In this document: piece after piece, positions 7,208 to 13,354 of the stretch
Layout: every line of letters starts with the position of its first letter
Position numbering within the stretch: the stretch's first letter is position 1
DNA from: an uncultured Ruminococcus sp.
Lineage (GTDB): Bacteria; Bacillota; Clostridia; Oscillospirales; Ruminococcaceae
DNA length: 13,372 nt
Direction of reading: 5' to 3'
NCBI GenBank assembly: GCA_947176565.1
Contig: CAMWRC010000008.1
Coordinates: 1 to 13,372, forward strand
The notes under the pieces: model-generated
Told to the model about the DNA's origin: nothing
Database searches by the model: none
Seen by the model: the letters and a program-made list of their open reading frames with translations, nothing else
Translations under genes and position numbers: made by a program

Positions 7208-7750
7208 TCATAATCCAGTCACCTTTATCAGCATTATCAGAAACGGTACAAACAGACACATTGACAATATAGCCGATATGACGTTTTCTATGACTGATTT
7301 TGCCGATAAACAGGCATTTTCAGGATTGCTTTTATCGTATATGACAGAAATTTCTTTATTGATTACCATTGACGGAAATATCAGCCAGTTATATATTTTC
7401 AGTGCGTATTCAGTACCGTTTTCGTCTGTAAAATGTACCTGAACATATCCTGCTGAACCTCTGCGCAGAGGATTTACAACCCATATTGTACCTTGTGTTT
7501 TTATGCCGTGACGTGTGAATTTAATCAGGCATATCATATTTTTTATATAGTAACATAACGGTATTGCAGAAATTAAAGTAAGAGATACCATCAATATCAT
7601 ACGATTTTCTGTAAATGCCACGAAAAGCAGCAGTGAAAGCATTGCTATTGCGAAAAGCCATGCTTTCCATGCAGATATTATAAATAATATCACTGCCATA
7701 ACAGGAAGTTTTATCGCATAAAACCATAAATTCTGTAAAAATTTTTTCAT
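7208..7750 (-). CDS. DUF3592-like membrane protein
   Basis: A 180-residue protein with hydrophobic helices at about residues 13-27, 30-46 and 52-72, a soluble domain at about 80-150, and a C-terminal helix at 156-176. The soluble part (TQGTI, VQVHFTDENGTEYALKIY, then INKEISVIYDKSNPENACL) has the layout of DUF3592: a beta-rich fold in which a Gly-Thr strand is followed by the V-x-Y-D-x-x-N-P-x-x-A segment. DUF3592 proteins have no firmly assigned biochemical role. It stands 21 nt after gmd and 30 nt before the DivIVA-motif gene, so the two membrane genes form a pair inside the operon. The ATG at 7748-7750 follows a close GGGGA site. Confidence 0.75.
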   Translation of the reverse strand: MKKFLQNLWFYAIKLPVMAVILFIISAWKAWLFAIAMLSLLLFVAFTENRMILMVSLTLISAIPLCYYIKNMICLIKFTRHGIKTQGTIWVVNPLRRGSAGYVQVHFTDENGTEYALKIYNWLIFPSMVINKEISVIYDKSNPENACLSAKSVIENVISAILSMCLFVPFLIMLIKVTGL

Positions 7751-7771
7751 AATCCCCGATAACCCCTGAAA

Positions 7772-8809
7772 TCAGCCTGAAATCTCTTTTATCCTGATTT
7801 CCTTTTTAACAAGTTCCATATCATTTTTTACCATGCGTTCAACAAGTTCCGAGAATGAAATTTCACGTTTCCAACCCAGAATTTTTTCAGCCTTTTCAGG
7901 ATTTCCTAAAAGCACATCGACTTCAGCCGGACGGAAGAATTTTTTATTTATCCTGACAATAGTCTTTCCTGTAGCTTTGTCAATGCCGGTTTCGTCAACG
8001 CCCTTGCCATGCCATTCAATATCAATTCTGGCGTGTGAGAATGCAGTCTCAACAAATTCTCGAACTGTCCGAGTTTCATTTGTTGCGATTACATAATCGT
8101 CCGGCTTATCCTGCTGGAGCATGAGCCACATAGCGCGGACGTAATCCTTTGAGTGTCCCCAGTCGCGCTTTGAATCCATATTGCCGAGTTCGACATAATC
8201 CTGCAATCCAAGCTTTATTCTTGCCACAGCATCGGTAATTTTCCGTGTAACAAATTCTATTCCGCGGCGTTCGCTTTCATGGTTGAACAGGATTCCGGAG
8301 CAGGCGAACATATTGTAGCTTTCGCGGTAATTTTTAGTAATCCAGTGACCGTACAGCTTTGCAACTCCGTAGGGACTCCGCGGATAGAACGGTGTTTTTT
8401 CGGTCTGAGGAGTTTCCTGAACAAGACCGAACATTTCAGATGTTGATGCCTGATAGAACCGTGCTTCCGGCTTTATTGTCCGTACAGCCTCAAGCATATT
8501 TGTAACGCCGACAGCATTTATATCAGCCGTTCCTATAGGAGTATCCCAGCTTGTGGAGACGAATGACTGTGCCGCAAGATTATACACCTCATCAGCCTGT
8601 GAGATTCTCATAGCTGAAACAAGTGACACAATGTCTGTCATATCCGCATATATCAGGGTTATTCTGTCTTTCAGGTGAGCGATATTTCCATAATCAACGT
8701 TAGCTTTTCTGCGCCATATACCATAAACATTATAGCCCTTTTCCAGAAGAAGCTCCGCAAGATATGAGCCGTCCTGTCCTGTGATTCCTGTAATCAGTGC
8801 GTTTTTCAT
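7772..8809 (-). CDS. gmd: GDP-mannose 4,6-dehydratase
   Basis: A 345-residue enzyme that converts GDP-D-mannose to GDP-4-keto-6-deoxy-D-mannose using bound NADP(H). Family signatures are present from start to end: ITGITGQDGSYLAELLLEKGY (6-26) with the G-x-x-G-x-x-G loop, YNLAAQSFVSTSWDTP (76-91), ASTSEMFG (121-128) with the active-site Thr123/Glu125 region, the Tyr147-x3-Lys151 pair in RSPYGVAK, LFNHESERRG (174-183), and a C-terminal RPAEVDVLLG segment typical of Gmd. Length is normal. It lies 12 nt after manC, which makes its substrate, while the reductase that uses its product is five genes further on. The ATG follows an AGGGGG site 7-8 nt upstream. Confidence 0.96.
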   Translation of the reverse strand: MKNALITGITGQDGSYLAELLLEKGYNVYGIWRRKANVDYGNIAHLKDRITLIYADMTDIVSLVSAMRISQADEVYNLAAQSFVSTSWDTPIGTADINAVGVTNMLEAVRTIKPEARFYQASTSEMFGLVQETPQTEKTPFYPRSPYGVAKLYGHWITKNYRESYNMFACSGILFNHESERRGIEFVTRKITDAVARIKLGLQDYVELGNMDSKRDWGHSKDYVRAMWLMLQQDKPDDYVIATNETRTVREFVETAFSHARIDIEWHGKGVDETGIDKATGKTIVRINKKFFRPAEVDVLLGNPEKAEKILGWKREISFSELVERMVKNDMELVKKEIRIKEISG

Positions 8810-8821
8810 AAAAAGTCCCCC

Positions 8822-9886
8822 TCATATAAGTTCCGTTCTGTTCTGTGATTTAAGCTGTGTGATTATTTTCTTTACGTCCTGAGTGCTGTTCTTTGCACAT
8901 ACAAGAACTGCATCGTCTGTATCAACGATTATAATATCTTCTGCGCCTACAGTGGCGACAAGGCGTTTTCCGGCGCATATCGTGGTATTCCGTGTATTTG
9001 TCATAAGCACGTTTCCCTCAGTATAGTTATTATTTTCGTCTGTATCGTTTATACGCTCAACGGCAAGCCAGCTGCCCACATCGTCCCAGCCAAAGCTTCC
9101 GGGAATAGTATATATATCAGATGCCTTTTCCATGATTCCGAAATCCACTGATTCACTGGGCATAGCAGTAAATTCACGTTCAAGGACTTCCGGAAATTCA
9201 GGATTGCCGAATGCTTCGCCTATTTTCACTGCACCGGAATGGACTTCCGGCATAAACTGACGGATATTTTCCATGATGCTTGAAATTTTCCAGATAAACA
9301 TACCGCTGTTCCAGAGATATTTTCCTGATTCAAGATATTTTTCAGCTATGGGAAGGTTGGGCTTTTCAACAAAGCGTTCAACGGAATATGCACCGTTCTT
9401 TTCACCGCCGAAGTTGATATATCCGTATCCTGTTTCCGGATATGTCGGCGTGATTCCGATTGTCACAAGATTTTTTCCCTGTTCAGCTGTTGAAACTGCT
9501 TTTTTCAGCGTATCAATGTACAGGGATTCAATTCCGATAAGATGGTCTGATGGGAGAACCAGCATTACTGCATCATCATATTTTCTGCCGATGACGGCTG
9601 CTGCAAGAGCAATGCACGGAGCAGTATTTCTTGCTGCCGGTTCGCATAGAATATTCTCCGGCGGAATATCGGGAAGCTGATTTTTCGCCAGCGTACGGTA
9701 CATTTCATTTGTTGCAATATAAATATCGTCGGCATCGACAATGGGCAGAAGCCGTTTTACGGTTTTCTGAATCATTGTTTCGCCGTCGGCTGTAAGTGAG
9801 AGAAACTGTTTCGGTCGTGATGTCCGGCTTTTTGGCCAGAATCTTTCACCTCGTCCGCCAGCCATTATTACTGCTGTTACTTTCAT
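8822..9886 (-). CDS. manC: Mannose-1-phosphate guanylyltransferase (GDP-mannose pyrophosphorylase)
   Basis: A 354-residue nucleotidyltransferase that makes GDP-mannose from mannose-1-phosphate and GTP. It shows AGGRGERFWPKSR (9-21) with the signature GTP-binding loop, PKQFL (25-29), EPAARNTAP (82-90), LPSDHLI (111-117), RFVEKP (171-176), WNSGMFIW (192-199) and GWDDVGSW (266-273). It is the short form: the C-terminal cupin phosphomannose isomerase domain of bifunctional ManC proteins is absent. No phosphomannomutase or isomerase gene is seen in the window, so mannose-1-phosphate must come from enzymes encoded elsewhere. The start overlaps the stop of the priming transferase by 4 nt, and the Shine-Dalgarno GAGG lies inside that gene. 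Confidence 0.96.
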   Translation of the reverse strand: MKVTAVIMAGGRGERFWPKSRTSRPKQFLSLTADGETMIQKTVKRLLPIVDADDIYIATNEMYRTLAKNQLPDIPPENILCEPAARNTAPCIALAAAVIGRKYDDAVMLVLPSDHLIGIESLYIDTLKKAVSTAEQGKNLVTIGITPTYPETGYGYINFGGEKNGAYSVERFVEKPNLPIAEKYLESGKYLWNSGMFIWKISSIMENIRQFMPEVHSGAVKIGEAFGNPEFPEVLEREFTAMPSESVDFGIMEKASDIYTIPGSFGWDDVGSWLAVERINDTDENNNYTEGNVLMTNTRNTTICAGKRLVATVGAEDIIIVDTDDAVLVCAKNSTQDVKKIITQLKSQNRTELI

Positions 9887-11265
9887 TTTTTATCCTCTTT
9901 TCCATTATTCTGTGAAATTATATTTGCTGCGCCGATATGTTCCGCTTCGTTGCTTTTTGGCGGAAACAGCATTATTTTTATAGTCATGAGTATTATCTGC
10001 AAATCCATGCGGAAAGAATAGTTCTCAATATACATCAAATCCATTTTCAGCTTGTCATATGGTGTTGTATCGTATACTCCGGTTACCTGCGCATAGCCTG
10101 TAAGACCTGCTTTTACTTTGAGGCGGTATTCAAATTCCGGCATTGACTTTTTGTATTCCTCGGAAAGTTCTGGACGTTCAGGTCTCGGACCGACTACTGA
10201 CATTTCACCTTTCAGGATATTCAGTATCTGCGGAACTTCGTCCAGCCGCACTTTGCGGATAAATCTGCCTACTGGCGTTATACGTGGGTCGTGCTCGGAG
10301 GCGAGCTGCACACCGCCTTTTTTTTCGGCGTTCACAATCATGCTGCGGAACTTGTATATTTCAAATTCTCTGCCATTTATGGTAAGGCGTTTCTGTTTGA
10401 AGAATACAGGTCCTCCGTCCGTGATTTTTATTGCGATTGCGGTGACTGCCATTATCGGCGACAGAAGTATCAGCAGTATCAGTGAAAAAACAATATCAAA
10501 TATGCGTTTCAGAATCCGCTGTTCAAAGTCAAGACCATAATTCCGGCTTAGAAGCAGTGGAGTATCAAAAAGCCGTATATCGTCTGCACCTCTTATGATA
10601 ATATCGGAGATTTTAGGTGCAATATACGCCCTTATGGAATTTTTATAACAGAATTTTACATATTTATTCCGCATATCCGACGGTACATCACAGATAATTA
10701 CGCCCTCATACTTCAGGATAAGTTCCCGTACCTTTTCAGGTTCTTCGTTTATGCTTATTGATTCGCATATCATATACTTGTCCACACGACTGCTCATTTT
10801 CTGCACAAGTGAAGCTGCCTGATGACTGCCGTATAGTATTATCAGCCGTCGCGGAGGATATATGAGAAAATTTATTCTGCTCGTTGCAAGCGTCCACAGG
10901 GCGAGAAATCCGAAGTCTGCCATTGTAAGCACGACTATGGGAAACGGTTTCATAAAATCTCTGCCGATAAGGCTTATAAGAAAATACGTTATAAAATTTA
11001 CACATACCATTGAGATAAGCTGAGAATAGAGCATATCTGTTTTTTTGAGATAACCCAGTTTGAATCCGCCGTATGCTTTGAAGAATATCCACACAAGAAC
11101 GCAGTAGATACCGATAAGAACCCAGTTTCCGCGTCGGTAGTAGGGGAGTACGATTGTTTCGCTGTAGTAGATGTACCAGATTAAGGCAAAGCTTCCGGTA
11201 AGCACAGCAAGCATAATTAAAGCAAGTGCCAAGGAAATGAGCCTTTTGAATTTATCTTTTTTCAT
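9883..11265 (-). CDS. Polyprenyl-phosphate sugar-1-phosphate transferase (priming enzyme, WbaP/WcaJ type)
   Basis: A 460-residue membrane enzyme that starts glycan assembly by moving a sugar-1-phosphate onto undecaprenyl phosphate. Four N-terminal helices lie at about residues 10-33, 48-65, 80-100 and 107-127. A Rossmann-like central region (139-235) follows, then the bacterial sugar transferase domain from about 248: KRIFD (253-257) with a reentrant hydrophobic segment, YKFRSM (304-309), DPRITPVGRFIRKVRLDEVPQ (326-346) with the catalytic Asp342-Glu343 pair, VVGPRPE (357-363) and AGLTGYAQV (386-394). The sugar transferred cannot be read. The start at 11265 is chosen because an AAAGGG site sits 8 nt upstream of this ATG; the frame is open for 14 more codons but only into the leader hairpin. 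First gene of the operon. Confidence 0.92.
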   Translation of the reverse strand: MKKDKFKRLISLALALIMLAVLTGSFALIWYIYYSETIVLPYYRRGNWVLIGIYCVLVWIFFKAYGGFKLGYLKKTDMLYSQLISMVCVNFITYFLISLIGRDFMKPFPIVVLTMADFGFLALWTLATSRINFLIYPPRRLIILYGSHQAASLVQKMSSRVDKYMICESISINEEPEKVRELILKYEGVIICDVPSDMRNKYVKFCYKNSIRAYIAPKISDIIIRGADDIRLFDTPLLLSRNYGLDFEQRILKRIFDIVFSLILLILLSPIMAVTAIAIKITDGGPVFFKQKRLTINGREFEIYKFRSMIVNAEKKGGVQLASEHDPRITPVGRFIRKVRLDEVPQILNILKGEMSVVGPRPERPELSEEYKKSMPEFEYRLKVKAGLTGYAQVTGVYDTTPYDKLKMDLMYIENYSFRMDLQIILMTIKIMLFPPKSNEAEHIGAANIISQNNGKEDKK

Positions 11266-11281
11266 AAAATTAACCCTTTCG

Positions 11282-11313
11282 GAATCTATGATTATTCTGA
11301 TAATCACAGATTC
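11282..11313 (-). promoter_or_regulatory. 14-bp hairpin in the polysaccharide operon leader
   Basis: In minus-strand RNA the arms 11300-11313 and 11282-11295 pair over 14 bp (GAATCTGTGATTAT with ATAATCATAGATTC) with one G-U wobble and a CAGA tetraloop. The hairpin starts about 11 nt from the predicted 5' end and finishes one base before the GAAAGGG Shine-Dalgarno. No T-run follows, so it is not a terminator. It could stabilise the mRNA, mask the ribosome site, or act as a DNA operator. Confidence 0.65.
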
Positions 11314-11330
11314 TTAGTACACATAAAACA

Positions 11331-11359
11331 ATTATACCAAACGCGGAAAATTATGTCAA
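11331..11359 (-). promoter_or_regulatory. Perfect-consensus sigma-A promoter of the polysaccharide operon
   Basis: Minus-strand -35 TTGACA (11354-11359), 17-bp spacer, -10 TATAAT (11331-11336). Both hexamers are exact consensus. The start of transcription should be near 11324, giving a leader of about 59 nt to the priming transferase. Such a promoter predicts high constitutive output unless repressed. Confidence 0.88.
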
Positions 11360-11411
11360 TAGAAAAACAGATGAATTAAAGGATTATACGCTGAAAACCG
11401 GCGTAATGCAC

Positions 11412-11483
11412 AAAAAACAGCATATCGGCATATACAAAGCAATACACCCGTATTTCCGGCAGAATATACCGGAAACACAGGTG
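11412..11483 (-). terminator. Probable terminator region after yabR: two hairpins and a U-tract
   Basis: Starting 26 nt after the yabR stop, the first hairpin (11445-11483) has a TTTCCGG/CCGGAAA stem extended by GT/AC and CACC/GGTG with two mismatched pairs and a 9-nt loop, but no T-run follows. A second, AU-rich 6-bp hairpin (11420-11435, GCCG loop) is followed at once by six T residues (11412-11417). Together they could end the yabP-yabR unit before the polysaccharide promoter. Confidence 0.5.
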
Positions 11484-11508
11484 CAGATTTCATTATTTTT
11501 TAATTCGA

Positions 11509-11958
11509 TTATTTTCTTCTTGCGCCGTTCTTGCGGTCATTGTTTCTCTTGAGGTCGCCGATTTTCTCCTCGCTTGACTGTTTGAAATGCGACATCATAT
11601 CCTCAAACGTCATTTCTGACTGTGGAATAGAACGTTTTGGTTCATATATGTTAGGTTTACGGCGTTCTCTTTCTTTGCCGCCGTCGCGTCTGAACGGTCT
11701 TTTTTCTTTTTCGCCGTTATCGTCGGAGGCTTTTTTTATGGACAGACTAACCTTACCCTGTTCATTTATGCCGATGACTTTGACGCGGACTTCCTGTCCT
11801 TCTGTGAGATGGTCGCGTATTTCATTGACGAAAGTGTTGACAATTTCGGAAATATGCACCATTCCCGTTCCGCCGCCGTCAATATCAATAAACGCACCAT
11901 ACTGAGCGATTCCCTTGACCTTGCCTGTGTAGATTTTTCCAATTTCCAGCTGCTGCAT
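11509..11958 (-). CDS. yabR: S1 domain RNA-binding protein, YabR-like
   Basis: A 149-residue protein with one S1 OB-fold domain at about residues 5-75. It begins LEIGKIYTGKVKGI, has YGAFIDIDGGGTGMVHISEI (20-39) and ends with VRVKVIGINEQGKVSLSIKK. The remaining 75 residues are a charged, probably disordered tail rich in Arg, Lys and Glu. S1 proteins of this GSP13/YabR class bind RNA or ribosomes; the exact role of YabR is not settled. Its place right after divIC matches the B. subtilis order and supports the name. The ATG at 11956-11958 has an AAGGAG site at a rather long 12-nt spacing. Confidence 0.85.
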   Translation of the reverse strand: MQQLEIGKIYTGKVKGIAQYGAFIDIDGGGTGMVHISEIVNTFVNEIRDHLTEGQEVRVKVIGINEQGKVSLSIKKASDDNGEKEKRPFRRDGGKERERRKPNIYEPKRSIPQSEMTFEDMMSHFKQSSEEKIGDLKRNNDRKNGARRK

Positions 11959-12008
11959 ATGTATTTAAAACTCCTTATAAAAATATAGTCTGATTTATAC
12001 TGACAATA

Positions 12009-12043
12009 TTCGGGAATATACGGATATAGCACGGACTCCCGAA
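12009..12043 (-). repeat. Inverted repeat between divIC and yabR
   Basis: TTCGGGA (12009-12015) and TCCCGAA (12037-12043) form a perfect 7-bp inverted repeat around a 21-nt centre. It sits about 50 nt before yabR and just after the divIC stop. It is preceded on the minus strand by six T residues that overlap its first arm. There is no T-run after it, so it is more likely a leader or RNA-processing structure than a terminator. Weak evidence. Confidence 0.35.
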
Positions 12044-12061
12044 AAAAGCGTCAGCGCGTTA

Positions 12062-12409
12062 TTAATCCCTTGATGTATCATAGAATCTGCGTTCGTCAGG
12101 ATAGGCATACCCTCGTTCCTCAAGGGCTATGCGTTCCATATATTCCGAGAGGTCATTGCTGTCAAGAGTTCTCTGCAATTCAGCATTTTCAAGGTTATAT
12201 GAGTCTATTTTAGCCTGAAGCTCAGCCAGTTCCTTTTCCTTGTCCATGCATTCGCCTTCTGTGGTAATGATTACCACTGCGCAGCCGATGACTGCCACTG
12301 CTGCCGCGATTTTGAAGAGACCGCGGTTAAAAAGACCTTTTTTGTTTTTTCTTTTTTTTCTGCCTTTATGCTGATTTGTCTTTGATTTTTTTCTCTTTTT
12401 TTCCGGCAA
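12062..12409 (-). CDS. divIC: Septum formation initiator DivIC/FtsB family; TTG start
   Basis: A 115-residue bitopic division protein. A very Lys/Arg-rich cytoplasmic tail (1-31) is followed by one membrane helix (about 32-50), an extracytoplasmic coiled coil (about 56-84) and the conserved C-terminal segment MERIALEERGYAYPDERRFYD (91-111), which matches the family pattern of Ala-Arg-Glu then Gly-tyrosine and a Pro-x-Glu. DivIC works with FtsL and DivIB in the divisome. The frame has no ATG or GTG upstream before a stop. TTG at 12407-12409 is taken as start, 11 nt after an AGGGGA site; an ATT two codons earlier (12413-12415) sits at 5 nt spacing and cannot be excluded. The first 70 nt contain several runs of 6-8 A residues. 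Confidence 0.87.
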   Translation of the reverse strand: MPEKKRKKSKTNQHKGRKKRKNKKGLFNRGLFKIAAAVAVIGCAVVIITTEGECMDKEKELAELQAKIDSYNLENAELQRTLDSNDLSEYMERIALEERGYAYPDERRFYDTSRD

Positions 12410-12443
12410 GACAATCTCATTCCCCTGTTCATTATTTCATTAT

Positions 12444-12473
12444 ATTATACTACATTTCAGCATCATTTTGCAA
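12444..12473 (-). promoter_or_regulatory. Candidate sigma-A promoter for divIC inside the end of yabQ
   Basis: Minus-strand -35 TTGCAA (12468-12473), 18-bp spacer, -10 TATAAT (12444-12449). The -10 directly follows the yabQ stop codon (12450-12452). Transcription would start near 12437, about 28 nt before the divIC TTG. This would give vegetative expression of divIC and yabR apart from the upstream sporulation genes. Confidence 0.6.
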
Positions 12474-12905
12474 GTCAATTCCACTATTTTTAATGTTTTT
12501 AACTTTATTTTTGGAATCTCCCACAAATTTCACATATATCCTTTTAAATGGCTTGAATATTATGCCGACTATTATTTTTATTAAATTCAGTATTTTTTTC
12601 AGGATACGCGTTATGAGGCTTCCGATGGTCAGAAGATATACAATAAATCCTAATGAGTTTCCGATTATGAAATAGAATCTCAGTTCTCCGCGTGCTGCCG
12701 CTGATGCAAATGCAGTCAGGAATATTCCATAGCCCATAAGGAAAAGTATATCTTCGGACGCAGTCATGATGCGGTTATGCGGAAATATGAGTCTGAGACA
12801 GCGGAAAATATCATAATATACCCCAAGAGCAGCACCGAACAGGCATGACAATCCGAAAAGTGTAAGTTCTTCCTGAATAGTGAAAAAAGTTTCAGGAACG
12901 TTCAT
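12450..12905 (-). CDS. yabQ: Spore cortex biosynthesis protein YabQ
   Basis: A 151-residue membrane protein. It opens with TIQEELTLFGLSCLFGAALGVYYDIFRCLR (9-38), the recognisable YabQ start in which the first helix leads into Tyr-Asp-x-x-Arg. Further helices lie at about 49-70, 76-98 and 103-120, and a basic tail follows. In B. subtilis YabQ is made in the mother cell under sigma-E, localises to the forespore outer membrane and is needed for cortex formation. The start overlaps the yabP stop by 4 nt (ATGA), and divIC follows, as in Bacillus. Together with yabP it shows that the organism has sporulation genes. Confidence 0.88.
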   Translation of the reverse strand: MNVPETFFTIQEELTLFGLSCLFGAALGVYYDIFRCLRLIFPHNRIMTASEDILFLMGYGIFLTAFASAAARGELRFYFIIGNSLGFIVYLLTIGSLITRILKKILNLIKIIVGIIFKPFKRIYVKFVGDSKNKVKNIKNSGIDLQNDAEM

Positions 12906-13180
12906 TTAAAGAGTCTCCCGAGAGCTGATACGGGGTGTTTTTTCTCCTTGTCACCGTATACAGCTGACCATATATCACCGCTTATAGTCATATCGCCTGT
13001 TTCTATACTCATATTGTCGATATGCAGTTCTCTGCCCTTTATTGTCAGTTCTCCGAGCTGAGTATAGAGGCATATCACACGCTCGTCAAAGCTGTCCACA
13101 TCAGTGATTCCTGAAATCTGCATAGTACGCCGGTTTTCGAGTATTATTCCGTGGGATTTCGTTAAAGGTTTGTCCGTCAT
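12902..13180 (-). CDS. yabP: Sporulation protein YabP
   Basis: A 92-residue soluble protein of the YabP/YqfC family. It shows HGIILENRRTMQISGITDVDSFDE (10-33), the pattern of a short strand, Arg, then a Gly-Val/Ile-x-x-Val-x-x-Phe segment, followed by TQLGELTIKGRELHIDNMSIETGDMTISGDI (40-70), where a Gly-Asp/Leu-x-I-x-Gly-x-x-Leu strand and an Ile-Glu-x-Gly turn are typical. YabP is a sigma-E-dependent protein found with YabQ; its molecular role is unclear. The ATG at 13178-13180 follows a strong AAAGGAG site 7 nt upstream. The 4-nt overlap with yabQ indicates translational coupling. Confidence 0.88.
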   Translation of the reverse strand: MTDKPLTKSHGIILENRRTMQISGITDVDSFDERVICLYTQLGELTIKGRELHIDNMSIETGDMTISGDIWSAVYGDKEKKHPVSALGRLFK

Positions 13181-13325
13181 ATATTTACTCCTTTAGTCTG
13201 TTGGTACAGGTTTGTGTTTTCTGATTTATTTATATGCGGAGCCGGAACATTTCAGAACAAAAAGTATTTGTTGAAAATGTACAAAAATAGTTCCTTAAAT
13301 TTCTATGAATTTTTTTTTAGAGCTA

Positions 13326-13354
13326 TTGCAAAATCCGGAGGAATGTGATATAAT
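13326..13354 (+). promoter_or_regulatory. Divergent sigma-A promoter at the right window edge
   Basis: Plus-strand -35 TTGCAA (13326-13331), 17-bp spacer, -10 TATAAT (13349-13354). It points out of the window, so the gene it serves is not visible. It marks 13181-13372 as a divergent intergenic region and the right border of the yab block. The rest of this stretch is AT-rich with no open frame I can support. Confidence 0.65.

Noticed and set aside
11266..11307. Start of the priming transferase 14 codons earlier
   Set aside because: The extension would be translated from within the leader hairpin with no Shine-Dalgarno, while ATG at 11265 has a well-spaced AAAGGG and begins a typical basic N-terminus before the first helix.
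11356..11493. 45-codon open frame on the minus strand between yabR and the priming transferase
   Set aside because: No Shine-Dalgarno before its ATG, no recognisable composition, and it covers the hairpins and ends inside the -35 of the perfect promoter.
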